NCBI GenBank assembly: GCA_947498985.1
Contig: CANMMF010000020.1
Location: forward strand, 1-50,781
Origin: an uncultured Paracoccaceae bacterium
GTDB lineage: Bacteria > Pseudomonadota > Alphaproteobacteria > Rhodobacterales > Rhodobacteraceae
Direction: 5' to 3'
DNA length: 50,781 bases
Both the position numbers and the translations under genes were made by a program. Shown in pieces: positions 41,383 through 50,694 of this stretch (position 1 is the stretch's first letter; the number at the start of each line of letters is the position of its first letter). The notes under the pieces were generated by a model. It was not told the origin of the DNA and did not search any database. It was given only the letters and a program-made list of their open reading frames with translations.

Positions 41383-41693
41383 GGCATGTGAAAGACAGGG
41401 GTAAGCGGGACCACGACGGGCGCATTGTCGGCATCGGTCTCCATGATATCGGCCATGTGCGCCCACCATCTTCGCATGATGTCGGTGTCGGCCAGCCCGT
41501 CCATCCGGTGATCGTCGCGCCGCCAGAGCACACCGAAAAGGCTATTGGTTTCAGGGTCGAGATGGATCGAGTAATCCTCGATCCCGGCCTCCTTCAGCAG
41601 GGTCACCAGCTCGGGCCAGATGGCATCATGGCGCTTTTTGTATTCCGCCTCGCAGCCGGGGTTGAGCCTCATTCGAAACGCGTATTTTTGCAT
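41379..41693 (-). CDS. rhaU: L-rhamnose mutarotase
   Basis: A 104-residue enzyme, the same length as E. coli RhaM, interconverting alpha and beta L-rhamnose. Y18 and H22 ([15 protein letters not shown]) match the active-site positions, and [17 protein letters not shown] and [11 protein letters not shown] are family segments. The start ATG shares its A with the rhaQ stop (TGATG), and the stop overlaps rhaK. The symbol follows the Rhizobium nomenclature; rhaM is the alternative. Confidence 0.93.
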   Translation of the reverse strand: MQKYAFRMRLNPGCEAEYKKRHDAIWPELVTLLKEAGIEDYSIHLDPETNSLFGVLWRRDDHRMDGLADTDIMRRWWAHMADIMETDADNAPVVVPLTPVFHMP

Positions 41694-42697
41694 CAGCGCT
41701 GTCTCCACATCGTCCAGAGCCGGGGCAGGGCGATGACCCCGATCAGCAGCGATCCGATCACAATCGACATCACGATGCCCGGCACGTTCAGAAGGCCCAG
41801 CCCGAAGGTCACCAGCCCCATGACGAAGGCCGCGATCACCACGCCGGGGATCGTGCCCGAGCCGCCGAGGATGTTCACCCCGCCCAGCACAACCATGGTC
41901 ACGACCTCAAGCTCCCATCCGAAGGCGATGGACGGGCGGGTGGAGCCCAGCCGCGAGGTCAGGCAGATCGCGGCGACCCCCGCCATCAGCCCGGTCAGCA
42001 GGAACAGGATGAACTTGACCCGCGCCACGCGAATGCCGGAAAACAGCGCGCCGGTCGGGTTGTTGCCGATGGCATAGACCGCGCGGCCGAAATTGGTCTT
42101 GTGCAGCACGATGCCGTAGATCACCGCGAGAATCGTAAAGAGCACGATCTCGAACGAAATCACCCAGAACACATAGCCCTGCCCGAAAAAGGCGAAGTCG
42201 GACGGGTAGCCCTGGAACGACTTGTCGCCGAGCACGATGTAGCTGATCCCGCGAAAGAGGCTCATGGTGCCAATGGTCACCACGATGGAGGGCAAGCCCA
42301 TGCGCGTCACCAGAAACCCGTTGAACGCGCCGCAGAGCAACCCGGTACCCAGCCCGACAAGGATCAGCACCGGCGTGCCCGCGCCCAGTTGCAGCGCCGC
42401 GCCCATGGCCGTCGAGGCAAGCGCGATGATCGCGGCCACCGACAGGTCGATCTCGCCCGAGATGATCAGCAGCGCCATGGCAAAGGCGATCATCGCCTTT
42501 TCGGTGAAATTGAAGGTCGCGTCGCTGAGGTTCCAGGCATTGAGGAAATAAGGCGAGGCAAAGCTGTTGGCCACGAAGATCGCAATCGCCACCAGCAGCA
42601 GCAGGCTCTCCCAGCTTTTCAGGCGCTGTTCCAGCTGCGATTGCAGCCGGTCGGGGATGGCGCTGCGTGCGTCGCTTGTCTGATCGGTGGGGCTCAT
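41693..42697 (-). CDS. rhaQ: Rhamnose ABC transporter permease
   Basis: A 334-residue CUT2-type (RbsC-like) permease with about ten hydrophobic segments. Family motifs are [34 protein letters not shown] and [15 protein letters not shown]. The start at 42697 overlaps the rhaP stop (ATGA). It forms the membrane channel with RhaP. Confidence 0.92.
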   Translation of the reverse strand: MSPTDQTSDARSAIPDRLQSQLEQRLKSWESLLLLVAIAIFVANSFASPYFLNAWNLSDATFNFTEKAMIAFAMALLIISGEIDLSVAAIIALASTAMGAALQLGAGTPVLILVGLGTGLLCGAFNGFLVTRMGLPSIVVTIGTMSLFRGISYIVLGDKSFQGYPSDFAFFGQGYVFWVISFEIVLFTILAVIYGIVLHKTNFGRAVYAIGNNPTGALFSGIRVARVKFILFLLTGLMAGVAAICLTSRLGSTRPSIAFGWELEVVTMVVLGGVNILGGSGTIPGVVIAAFVMGLVTFGLGLLNVPGIVMSIVIGSLLIGVIALPRLWTMWRQR

Positions 42698-43677
42698 GCG
42701 GCATGCTCCGCGGATTTGAGGATGATCCGGCCTTTTTCGCAATTGGCCCGCGCGTTCACCGCAACGGCGATGATAATCGCGGCCCCGGAGATCGCCAGCT
42801 GCCAGAACGGAGAGATGTTGATGACCGGCAAGGCGTTCTTGATCACCCCCAGAAAGAGCGCACCCAGCAGGGCGCCGCCGATGGTCCCGATGCCCCCGGC
42901 GATGGAGATGCCTCCGATCACGCAGGCCGCCACCACGTCAAGCTCGAACCCGCCGGCGATATCCACATAGGCCACCGCGTAGCGCGACACCCAGAGGTAA
43001 CCCGTCAGACCGGCGAGCGCGCCTGAGATGGTGAAGGCCCAGAACTGCGTGCGCCCGACATCGATGCCGGTATAGGTCGCCGCATGCGGGTTGCCGCCCA
43101 CCGCATAGGCCGCGCGGCCAAACGTGGTGCGGGTCATCACAACGGTGAACAGCAGAACCGCGGCGATGGCCGTCCAGCTGAGCATCGGCAGGCCGAGGAA
43201 CTCCGCCCGCGGAAAAGCCTTGAACGCAGCGCTCATCTCGTGGCTGTTGACCCATTTGCCGTCCGAGATCAGGAAGATAATGCCGCGAAAGATCGTCATC
43301 GTGCCCAGCGTCACGACAATCGGCGGGATGGCGAGTTTCCAGACCAGCAGCCCGTTGACCATGCCCATCGCCGTACCGAGCGCGATGGCCAGAACCACGA
43401 TCAGCGCCACGGGCAGGCCGGGAAAAGACAGGTTGACCATCGCGACCACCATGCCCGTCAGCGCCAGGTTGGCGGCCACCGACAAGTCGATGCAGCGGGT
43501 CAGGATCACGATCATCTGGCCGATGGCCAGCAGGATCAGCGGCGAGGTGTCGTTGAACACGCGGGCAAGGTTCGACGGCGCGATGAACCCCGGAAACCGC
43601 GTCGAGATCAGCGCGATGAGCACGAGGATCGCGCCCAGCAACAGCGTCTCGCGCGCCCTGATGATCCGTTGCAGCAT
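42694..43677 (-). CDS. rhaP: Rhamnose ABC transporter permease
   Basis: A 327-residue CUT2-type permease with many hydrophobic helices. Family motifs are VILTRCIDLSVAANLALTG, IPPIVVTLGTMTIFRG and IGGISIAGGIGTIGG. It lies nine bases downstream of rhaT and overlaps rhaQ, consistent with the conserved gene order T-P-Q-U-K. Confidence 0.92.
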   Translation of the reverse strand: MLQRIIRARETLLLGAILVLIALISTRFPGFIAPSNLARVFNDTSPLILLAIGQMIVILTRCIDLSVAANLALTGMVVAMVNLSFPGLPVALIVVLAIALGTAMGMVNGLLVWKLAIPPIVVTLGTMTIFRGIIFLISDGKWVNSHEMSAAFKAFPRAEFLGLPMLSWTAIAAVLLFTVVMTRTTFGRAAYAVGGNPHAATYTGIDVGRTQFWAFTISGALAGLTGYLWVSRYAVAYVDIAGGFELDVVAACVIGGISIAGGIGTIGGALLGALFLGVIKNALPVINISPFWQLAISGAAIIIAVAVNARANCEKGRIILKSAEHAA

Positions 43678-43686
43678 CGCTTTACC

Positions 43687-45201
43687 TCATATCCCCGCCG
43701 CGTGGCGGACGAGTGTTTCCGGTGTCATCTCCGCCCGGTCCAGCTCGGCCACCATGCGGCCTTCGCGCATGATGATCACGCGGTCCGACATGCCGAGCAC
43801 CTCGGGAATTTCAGAGCTCACCATGATCACGGCGAGCCCTTGGGCGGCCAGTTCGGCCATGAACGCATGCACCGCCGCTTTCGAGCCGATGTCGATGCCC
43901 TTGGTGGGCTCATCGAGAATGATGACCTTGGGTTTGGTGGCCAGCCACTTGGCGATCACCACCTTTTGCTGGTTGCCGCCCGAAAGGTTGCCGACAGCGG
44001 TGTCCAGCGACGCCGCGCGCAGATCGAGGCGGCTGGTATATTCCCGCGCGAGGCTGAATTCCTCGGCCAGCCGGATGAAGCCGCTGCGCGACGTGCGGCG
44101 CAGCGACGGGAGCGTGACGTTCTGAAAGATCGGCAGCGCTGTGATCGCCCCCTGTGCGCCGCGATCCTCGGGCACGTAAACGATGCCCGCGTCGACCGCC
44201 TCGGCGGGCGATGTGAGCGCCGTGGCGTCGCCGTCAATCGTGACCTGGCCCGCGGAGGGCCGGGTGATCCCGAAAAGCGCCTGCATGAATTCCGAGCGTC
44301 CGGCGCCCACCAGCCCGTAAAAGCCCAGGATCTCGCCGCGCCGCAGGGTGAAGCCGATATCGGCAAATTCCGTCGGGTGGCTCATGGCCGCCACGTCAAG
44401 CACCACCTCGCCGATATGGCTTTGCCGTTCGGGGAAAATCTGGCTGACATCGCGGCCGACCATCATCTTGACGAGCGCCGCTTCGTCGACCGCGTCGATC
44501 TGCCCTTCACCCACAAACTGCCCGTCGCGGAACACCGTGTAGCGGTCGGCGATGCGGAACACCTCGTCGAACTTGTGACTGATGAAAAGGATCGCCTTGC
44601 CCTGCGCCTTCAGTGTCTCGACAAGCTCGTAGAGCTCGTGAATTTCCTTGTGGCTGAGGGCGGCTGTGGGCTCGTCCATGACAACGACGCGCGCGTCGAT
44701 GGAGAGCGCGCGCGAGATCGCGACGAGATGCTTGTTGGCGATGCCCAGATCGCGCAGCTTGTGATCGGGGTCGATCTCAGCGCCGACGCTTTTCAGGATC
44801 TCCGCGGCCCGGCGCGACATCTCGGCCCAGTCAATGAGCCCGAACCGGCCCCGGGGGGCGTGGCCCAGAAAGATGTTTTCGGCCACCGAAAGCTCGTCAA
44901 AAAGCACGGTTTCCTGGTGGATCGCGGTGATGCCTGCATCGGCGGCGGCCTGCGCGCCCGCAAAGCTGACCTCTTTGCCATCCACCCGGATCGCGCCGCC
45001 ATCGGGCTGGTAGATGCCGGTCAGAACCTTCACCAGCGTCGACTTGCCCGCTCCGTTTTCGCCGATGAGCGCGGTGACCTGCCCGGGATAAAGCGCCAGC
45101 CGGACCTTCGACAGCGCCTTGACCCCGGGAAAGGTCTTGGTGATGCCGTCGAGCGCCAGAACGGGCGTCGGGTCTGGATCTGCCGCGGGCACGGATTGCA
45201 T
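43687..45201 (-). CDS. rhaT: Rhamnose ABC transporter ATP-binding protein (two ATPase domains)
   Basis: A 504-residue RbsA-like ATPase with duplicated cassettes. The first holds GENGAGKSTLVK and a normal signature and Walker B (VVMDEPTAALS). The second holds GLVGAGRSEFMQ in place of a canonical Walker A, LSGGNQQKVVIAKWL and VIILDEPTKGID. The degenerate second Walker A is usual in this family. It powers RhaP/RhaQ. Confidence 0.93.
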   Translation of the reverse strand: MQSVPAADPDPTPVLALDGITKTFPGVKALSKVRLALYPGQVTALIGENGAGKSTLVKVLTGIYQPDGGAIRVDGKEVSFAGAQAAADAGITAIHQETVLFDELSVAENIFLGHAPRGRFGLIDWAEMSRRAAEILKSVGAEIDPDHKLRDLGIANKHLVAISRALSIDARVVVMDEPTAALSHKEIHELYELVETLKAQGKAILFISHKFDEVFRIADRYTVFRDGQFVGEGQIDAVDEAALVKMMVGRDVSQIFPERQSHIGEVVLDVAAMSHPTEFADIGFTLRRGEILGFYGLVGAGRSEFMQALFGITRPSAGQVTIDGDATALTSPAEAVDAGIVYVPEDRGAQGAITALPIFQNVTLPSLRRTSRSGFIRLAEEFSLAREYTSRLDLRAASLDTAVGNLSGGNQQKVVIAKWLATKPKVIILDEPTKGIDIGSKAAVHAFMAELAAQGLAVIMVSSEIPEVLGMSDRVIIMREGRMVAELDRAEMTPETLVRHAAGI

Positions 45202-45230
45202 CGGGGGCCGCCTGTCTTGCGAAATACTGC

Positions 45231-45259
45231 GGGCCCCGACGCACGACAGGTCAGGGCCC
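45231..45259 (-). terminator. Hairpin between rhaS and rhaT
   Basis: GGGCCCCGAC (45231-45240) and GTCAGGGCCC (45250-45259) pair with one mismatch around a nine-base loop. It lies in the 71-base gap after the binding-protein gene and may protect its mRNA or cause partial termination. Confidence 0.5.
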
Positions 45260-45272
45260 CGGGGGTCCGGCG

Positions 45273-46274
45273 TCAGAAGATCGACTTGAACTCGTCGATA
45301 TTCGAGGCGTCGTAGATGAACGGGTCGGCCATGGCCGCCTCGTTTGCATCGTCGAGCGTGATCGTGCCCATCCGCCCGATGGAGATCTCCGCACCCGGCT
45401 CGGCCACGGCGGATTCGGAGGCCAGCGCATGGGCGATCATCGCCGCCGAATAGCCCAGATCGATCGGGTTCCAGATCGCAAAGCTTTTGGACGCGCCGCT
45501 TTCGATGGCCCCGGCCATTTCCGATGGCAGGCCCAGCCCGGTCACGTTGACCTGCCCGATCTTGTCGGCATCCGCCACCGCCTGCGCGGCGGCCACGATG
45601 CCCACCGAGGTTGGTGCGATAATCGCGTCGAGGTCGGGATGGGACTGCATGAGGCCCTGCGCCTCGCGGTAGGATTTGTCGGCCAGATCGTCGCCATAGA
45701 CAGTGGTCACAACCTCGATGCCGGGATAATTGTCCATCACCTTCATCATCTCCTCGATCCAGATGTTCTGGTTGGTCGAGGTGGTGGTGGCCGACAGCAG
45801 CGCAACTTCGCCGCCATCGGGCAGCTCATCCGCGGCGAGCTTGATGATCATGTTGCCGATCAGCGCGTTCGACGACGGGTTGAGATGCATCTGGCGGCCC
45901 TCTGCGGCAACACCTGAATCCCAGGAGATCACGGTGATCCCGCGCTGCATGGCTTTCTTCAGCGTCGGCACCAGTGCGTCGGTATCGTTGGCCGACACCG
46001 CGATGGCATCCACGCCCTGCGCGATCAGCGAGTTGAGCACTTCTATCTGGCCTTCGGCGGTGGTGTCGGTCGGGCCGGTATAGATGATCTCGACATTGCC
46101 AAGCTCGGCCGCGGCCTCTTCTGCGCCTTTGGCGGCGGCTTCGAAAAAGCCGATTCCAAGCGCCTTCACGACCAGCGCGATGCGCATGTCGTCCTGCGCC
46201 ATGGCGGTTGTGCCCATCAGGCTGGCGGCCAGGCTGGCCCCGGCCAGCAATTTGGTAAAGTTGCGACGGATCAT
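45273..46274 (-). CDS. rhaS: Rhamnose ABC transporter substrate-binding protein
   Basis: A 333-residue periplasmic binding protein with a Sec signal (cleavage near TTAMAQ, residue 26) and the CUT2/type-I fold (IALVVKALGIGFFEAAAKGA; LIAQGVDAIAVSANDTDALV). The gene starts 38 bases downstream of rhaR. It captures rhamnose for the RhaTPQ importer. The Rhizobium name rhaS is used; it is not the E. coli activator of that name. Confidence 0.93.
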   Translation of the reverse strand: MIRRNFTKLLAGASLAASLMGTTAMAQDDMRIALVVKALGIGFFEAAAKGAEEAAAELGNVEIIYTGPTDTTAEGQIEVLNSLIAQGVDAIAVSANDTDALVPTLKKAMQRGITVISWDSGVAAEGRQMHLNPSSNALIGNMIIKLAADELPDGGEVALLSATTTSTNQNIWIEEMMKVMDNYPGIEVVTTVYGDDLADKSYREAQGLMQSHPDLDAIIAPTSVGIVAAAQAVADADKIGQVNVTGLGLPSEMAGAIESGASKSFAIWNPIDLGYSAAMIAHALASESAVAEPGAEISIGRMGTITLDDANEAAMADPFIYDASNIDEFKSIF

Positions 46275-46312
46275 TGCGTTCCTCCTTGGTGGTTTGACTG
46301 TTGCGAGCCCGC

Positions 46313-47119
46313 TCAGGATGCGGCCTCGTCCTCCCTTTGGTCGCCGCCCGCCTGGGCGACGATCAGCTTCACATCAGCCGATTCGAGCATCGCGGCCGCC
46401 CTGTCGGGGATCGCGTCATCGGTGATCACCATGTCGATCCGGCTCAGCGGACAGAGCACGAGGCTCGAGCGGTTGGCGAATTTTGTGCTGTCGACCAGCA
46501 CGATCAGCTCATCTGCCTGACCGATCAGCTTCTGTTCGGCCTGGATCAGCAGCGGGTCGGCCTCCATCAACCCGAGCGGCGCGAGACCCTGCGCACCCAT
46601 GAACATCCGCTTGGCATAGAAATTGCGGGTCACGTCATTGTCGAAGGGCGACAGGATGATGTTCTGCTCGCGGTAGATCGCGCCGCCCGACAGCATGATC
46701 GTGTTCTTGGAGTGCTTCAGCAGGTGTTCGGCGATGGGAAACGAGTTGGTGAAGACCTGCAGCCGGCGCGAGGCCAGCGGATGCACCATCTGAAAGGTGG
46801 TTGTGCCGCCGTTGATGATGATCGGGTCGCCATCCTCGCACAGCTCCACCGCCGCGCGGGCAATCGCCTGCTTCTGGCGGATCTGCCTGTTTTCATTGAG
46901 CGAATAGGGCCGCCCGGCGAGGCCGACAAATTGCGGCGGGGCGATGGCCTCGGCGCCACCCCGCACGCGGCGCAGCTTTTTTTCCATATGCAGGGCGGCG
47001 ATGTCGCGGCGGATCGTGGCCTCGGACGCCTCGGTCAGCGCGCAGAGGTCGACGACCGTGACAACGGGGCGATCCTGAACGGCGGACAGAATGATCCTGT
47101 GGCGCTCTTTCTCGTGCAT
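46313..47119 (-). CDS. rhaR: DeoR-family regulator of rhamnose catabolism
   Basis: A 268-residue DeoR-type regulator. The HTH is at about 18-50 (VVDLCALTEASEATIRRDIA) and the sugar-phosphate-sensing domain follows (DPIIINGGTTTFQM; KLIGQADELIVLVDSTKF). I chose ATG 47119 with GGGAGG seven bases upstream. It opens the minus-strand transport unit and is divergent from rhaDI, whose shared promoter gap holds inverted TGATTGAC elements. It is probably relieved by a rhamnose-derived phosphate. Confidence 0.9.
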   Translation of the reverse strand: MHEKERHRIILSAVQDRPVVTVVDLCALTEASEATIRRDIAALHMEKKLRRVRGGAEAIAPPQFVGLAGRPYSLNENRQIRQKQAIARAAVELCEDGDPIIINGGTTTFQMVHPLASRRLQVFTNSFPIAEHLLKHSKNTIMLSGGAIYREQNIILSPFDNDVTRNFYAKRMFMGAQGLAPLGLMEADPLLIQAEQKLIGQADELIVLVDSTKFANRSSLVLCPLSRIDMVITDDAIPDRAAAMLESADVKLIVAQAGGDQREDEAAS

Positions 47120-47163
47120 CTTGTCCTCCCTGACCGTCAGCATCCCCGAGACAACGGGCCCTT

Positions 47164-47234
47164 GTCAATCAAAATAATTCAAATTCGATCACGGTATGCG
47201 CTCCGAAGATTGGATTTGATTGTTTCTGATTGAC
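47164..47234. promoter_or_regulatory. Candidate RhaR operators between rhaR and rhaD
   Basis: GTCAATCA (47164-47171) and TGATTGAC (47227-47234) are exact inverted copies. Nearby AATCAAA (47167-47173) and TTTGATT (47215-47221) form a second, nested inverted pair. The zone is markedly AT-rich for this region and sits between divergent promoters. Binding by RhaR is inference. Confidence 0.5.
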
Positions 47235-47307
47235 TTTCTGTCGCGCCACCCGCAGTCTTCCCGCAACACATGCAATTCCGGCGCCACGCGTCTTCTGGGA
47301 GGATCTC

Positions 47308-49410
47308 ATGTTGAAGACTGTTGAAAATCAACGGCTTGATAACCGGTGGGAGGAGGCCGCCACCGACGGGATGAGCGAATCCGAGCTGCTGCTCTATCGC
47401 TCCAACATTCTCGGTTCCGACAAGCGCGTGACGAATTATGGCGGCGGCAATACCTCTGCAAAGGTGATGGAGACCGATCCGCTGACCGGCGAGACCGTGG
47501 AGGTGCTCTGGGTCAAGGGATCGGGCGGGGATATCGGCTCGATACGGATGGACGGATTCTCGACGCTCTACATGGACAAGCTCAACGCCCTGCAATCGCT
47601 TTATCGCGGCGTTGAACATGAGGACGAGATGGTGGACTTGCTGCCCCATTGCACCTTCAACCTCAACCCGCGCGCGGCCTCCATCGACACGCCTTTGCAC
47701 GCCTATGTGCCCCGCAAACACGTGGACCATGTGCATGCCGACGCGATCATCGCGATTGCGGCGTCGCAGAACTCCAGGGACCTGACGCAGCGCGTATTTG
47801 GTGACAGAATCGGCTGGCTGCCGTGGAAACGCCCGGGCTATGAGCTGGGTCTCTGGCTGCAGGCGTTCTGCCGCGACAATCCCGACGCCGACGGGGTCGT
47901 GCTGGAAAGCCACGGGCTTTTCACCTGGGCGGACAGCGCCAGGGCCTGCTACAATACCACCATCGACGTCATCAATCAGGCGACCGTCTGGCTGGCGGAG
48001 GCCTCCGACGGTGTCGCCCCGTTTGGCGGCGCGGTGCATGACAGCCTGGCCGAGGACGACCGTCGCGCGGTTGCCGCCAGACTGATGCCCGCCATCCGCG
48101 GCTTTGTCTCCGGCAACCAGCATATGGTCGGGCATTTCAACGACAGCGCAACCGTGCTCGAATTCGTCAACTCGCAGGACATGCCGTCGCTGGCGGCACT
48201 TGGCACCTCTTGCCCGGACCATTTCCTGCGCACCAAGATCCGCCCGCTTGTCGTCGATTTCGATCCCGCGCAGGGCGATCTCGACGCCGTTCTGGCGGGC
48301 TTGCCCGACCAGATTGCCGCCTATCGCGACGAGTACGCCGCCTATTACGACCGCTGCAAGCGCGCAAGCTCTCCGGCGATGCGCGATCCCAACGCGGTGG
48401 TCTATCTGGTGCCCGGCGTCGGCATGATCACTTTTGCCAGGGACAAGGCGACGGCCCGGATCTCGGGTGAGTTTTACGTCAATGCAATCAACGTGATGCG
48501 CGGCGCCTCTGCGGTCAGCGACTATGTCGGCCTGCCCGAGCAGGAGGCCTTCGATATCGAGTACTGGCTACTCGAGGAGGCCAAGCTGCAGCGCATGCCC
48601 AGGCCGAAATCTCTGGCCGGGCGCGTGGCGCTTGTCACCGGAGGCGCAGGCGGTATCGGGTCGGCCACCGCGGCACGCTACCTGGCCGAAGGCGCCTGCG
48701 TCATGCTCGCGGATATCAGCGCGGACAGCCTTGCCGCGACCTGCGACACGCTGGCCGCACGCTTTGGCACGGATGTCGTGCGGCAAACGGTGATGAACGT
48801 GACCGACGAGGACGCCGTGGCCGAAACCTTTGCGAAAATCGCCGTGGCGTTCGGTGGTGTCGATATCCTCGTCTCCAATGCCGGGATCGCCTCTTCGGCG
48901 CCGGTGGAAGAGACGACTCTGTCGCTCTGGAACCGCAACATGGAGATCCTGAGCACCGGCTATTTCCTCGTCAGCCGCGACGCGTTCAGGACGATGCGCG
49001 CGCAGGGCATGGGCGGCGCCATCGTGTTTATCGCCTCCAAGAACGGGCTCGCCGCGTCGCCGAATGCGGCGGCCTATTGCACCGCAAAGGCCTCCGAGAT
49101 CCACCTCGCGCGCTGCCTGGCGCTCGAAGGGGCGGAGGCGGGCATCAGGGTCAATGTGGTGAACCCGGACGCGGTGCTGAAAGGCTCCAAGATCTGGGAG
49201 GGCGACTGGCTCGACCAGCGCGCGAGCACCTATGGCACCGACAAGGAGGGGCTCGAGGAAATGTACCGCCAGCGCTCCTTGCTGAAGCGGTCGGTCCTTC
49301 CGGAAGATATCGCCGAGGCGGCGTATTTCCTCGTTGCCGACACATCCGCGAAATCGACCGGCAACATCATCAATGTGGATGCGGGCAACAAGGACGCATT
49401 CACACGATAG
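47308..49410 (+). CDS. rhaD: Bifunctional rhamnulose-1-phosphate aldolase / lactaldehyde dehydrogenase
   Basis: A 700-residue fusion. The N-terminal class II aldolase part (to about 400) has the zinc-site histidines in HVDHVHADAII and ESHGLF. The C-terminal short-chain dehydrogenase starts near 430 with the NAD motif TGGAGGIGSATA and has the catalytic YCTAK. It cleaves rhamnulose-1-phosphate to dihydroxyacetone phosphate and lactaldehyde, and the second domain oxidises or reduces the aldehyde. I chose ATG 47308 with GGGAGGA upstream. It is first in rhaDI, divergent from rhaR. Confidence 0.94.
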   Translation: MLKTVENQRLDNRWEEAATDGMSESELLLYRSNILGSDKRVTNYGGGNTSAKVMETDPLTGETVEVLWVKGSGGDIGSIRMDGFSTLYMDKLNALQSLYRGVEHEDEMVDLLPHCTFNLNPRAASIDTPLHAYVPRKHVDHVHADAIIAIAASQNSRDLTQRVFGDRIGWLPWKRPGYELGLWLQAFCRDNPDADGVVLESHGLFTWADSARACYNTTIDVINQATVWLAEASDGVAPFGGAVHDSLAEDDRRAVAARLMPAIRGFVSGNQHMVGHFNDSATVLEFVNSQDMPSLAALGTSCPDHFLRTKIRPLVVDFDPAQGDLDAVLAGLPDQIAAYRDEYAAYYDRCKRASSPAMRDPNAVVYLVPGVGMITFARDKATARISGEFYVNAINVMRGASAVSDYVGLPEQEAFDIEYWLLEEAKLQRMPRPKSLAGRVALVTGGAGGIGSATAARYLAEGACVMLADISADSLAATCDTLAARFGTDVVRQTVMNVTDEDAVAETFAKIAVAFGGVDILVSNAGIASSAPVEETTLSLWNRNMEILSTGYFLVSRDAFRTMRAQGMGGAIVFIASKNGLAASPNAAAYCTAKASEIHLARCLALEGAEAGIRVNVVNPDAVLKGSKIWEGDWLDQRASTYGTDKEGLEEMYRQRSLLKRSVLPEDIAEAAYFLVADTSAKSTGNIINVDAGNKDAFTR

Positions 49411-49447
49411 CCATGACGCCGCGCCGCGGAAGGGGAGGACCACCACA

Positions 49448-50689
49448 ATGACCAGTTACGACACGGCGCGCGCGCAGTTTGCGGAATGGGGCATCGACAC
49501 CGACGCGGCGCTGGCCCGGCTGAAGACGATCCCGATCTCCATGCATTGCTGGCAAGGCGATGATGTGGTGGGGTTCGAGACCCGCTCCGGCATCTCGGGC
49601 GGCGGCATCCAGGCGACCGGCAACCACCCGGGGCGCGCGCGCACGCCGGATGAGTTGCGCGCGGATCTGGAGTTTGCCTATGCCATGATCCCCGGCACGC
49701 ACCGGCTCAATCTGCACGCGATGTATCTTGACAGCGACGAGAGCCCGGACCGCGACGCGCTGGAATACCGTCACTTCGCGCCTTGGGTCGACTGGGCCAG
49801 GGACCAGCGGATCGGTCTCGATTTCAACCCGACGTTTTTTGCGCATGTAAAAGCCGATGACAATCTGACGCTGACCCATCCCGACGCGGGCATTCGCGCG
49901 TTCTGGATCGAACATGGCAGGCGCAGCCGCGAGATCGCGGCCCGCATCGGGTCCGAGCTTGGTTCGCCCGCGATCAACAACATCTGGGTGCCGGATGGCT
50001 ACAAGGACACGCCCATCGACCGGATGGCCGCCCGCGCCCGGCTCGAGGCGTCGCTGGACGAGATGCTGGCGCCGGAGCACGATGCTGCGACCCTGCGCGA
50101 TGCGGTGGAAAGCAAGCTTTTCGGGATTGGCGTGGAGGCCTGCACGGTCGGCAGCCACGAGTTCTACCTGGGATATGCGATCCGCAACGGCACGGTCTTG
50201 TGTCTCGACATGGGGCATTTCCACCCGACCGAAAGCGTCGCGGACAAGCTCTCGGCCTGCGCGCTGTCGGTCGATGAACTGCTGCTGCACGTGTCGCGCC
50301 CGATGCGCTGGGACAGCGATCACGTGATCCTGCTGAACGACGATATTCAGGCGGTTGCAAACGAGCTGGTCACGGGCGATCTGCTGGACCGCACCCATGT
50401 GGGGCTCGATTTCTTCGACGCCACGATCAGCCGCACGGCGGCCTGGATCATCGGCACACGCAACATGCAAAAGGCGCTGCTTCGCGCGCTTTTGCAGCCT
50501 CTGGACACGCTCAGGGACGCCGAGACCGCGCTGGACTTCACCACGCGGTTCACCTGGACCGAAGAGCTCAGGGATCTGCCCTATGGCGCTGTCTGGGCGG
50601 AGTTCTGCGCGCAGGCGGATGTGCCCTGCGGCCAGACGCTCATCGCGCAGATGGCGGCCTATCAGGCTTCGGTCGCGGATCGCGGCTGA
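49448..50689 (+). CDS. rhaI: L-rhamnose isomerase
   Basis: A 413-residue metal-dependent TIM-barrel isomerase converting L-rhamnose to L-rhamnulose. The Rhizobium/Pseudomonas-type sequence is clear (ISMHCWQGDDVVGFETRSG; INNIWVPDGYKD; LCLDMGHFHPTESVADKLSA; HVGLDFFDATISR). The acidic and histidine residues in these stretches form the metal site. GGGGAGGACCACCACA precedes the ATG, 38 bases after rhaD. It is transcribed with rhaD. Confidence 0.94.
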   Translation: MTSYDTARAQFAEWGIDTDAALARLKTIPISMHCWQGDDVVGFETRSGISGGGIQATGNHPGRARTPDELRADLEFAYAMIPGTHRLNLHAMYLDSDESPDRDALEYRHFAPWVDWARDQRIGLDFNPTFFAHVKADDNLTLTHPDAGIRAFWIEHGRRSREIAARIGSELGSPAINNIWVPDGYKDTPIDRMAARARLEASLDEMLAPEHDAATLRDAVESKLFGIGVEACTVGSHEFYLGYAIRNGTVLCLDMGHFHPTESVADKLSACALSVDELLLHVSRPMRWDSDHVILLNDDIQAVANELVTGDLLDRTHVGLDFFDATISRTAAWIIGTRNMQKALLRALLQPLDTLRDAETALDFTTRFTWTEELRDLPYGAVWAEFCAQADVPCGQTLIAQMAAYQASVADRG

Positions 50690-50694
50690 GCCGC

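Noticed and set aside
43084-45315. 743-codon open frame opposite rhaP/rhaT
   Set aside because: It is antisense to two clear transporter genes; its composition (many H, R, D) is typical of a shadow frame.
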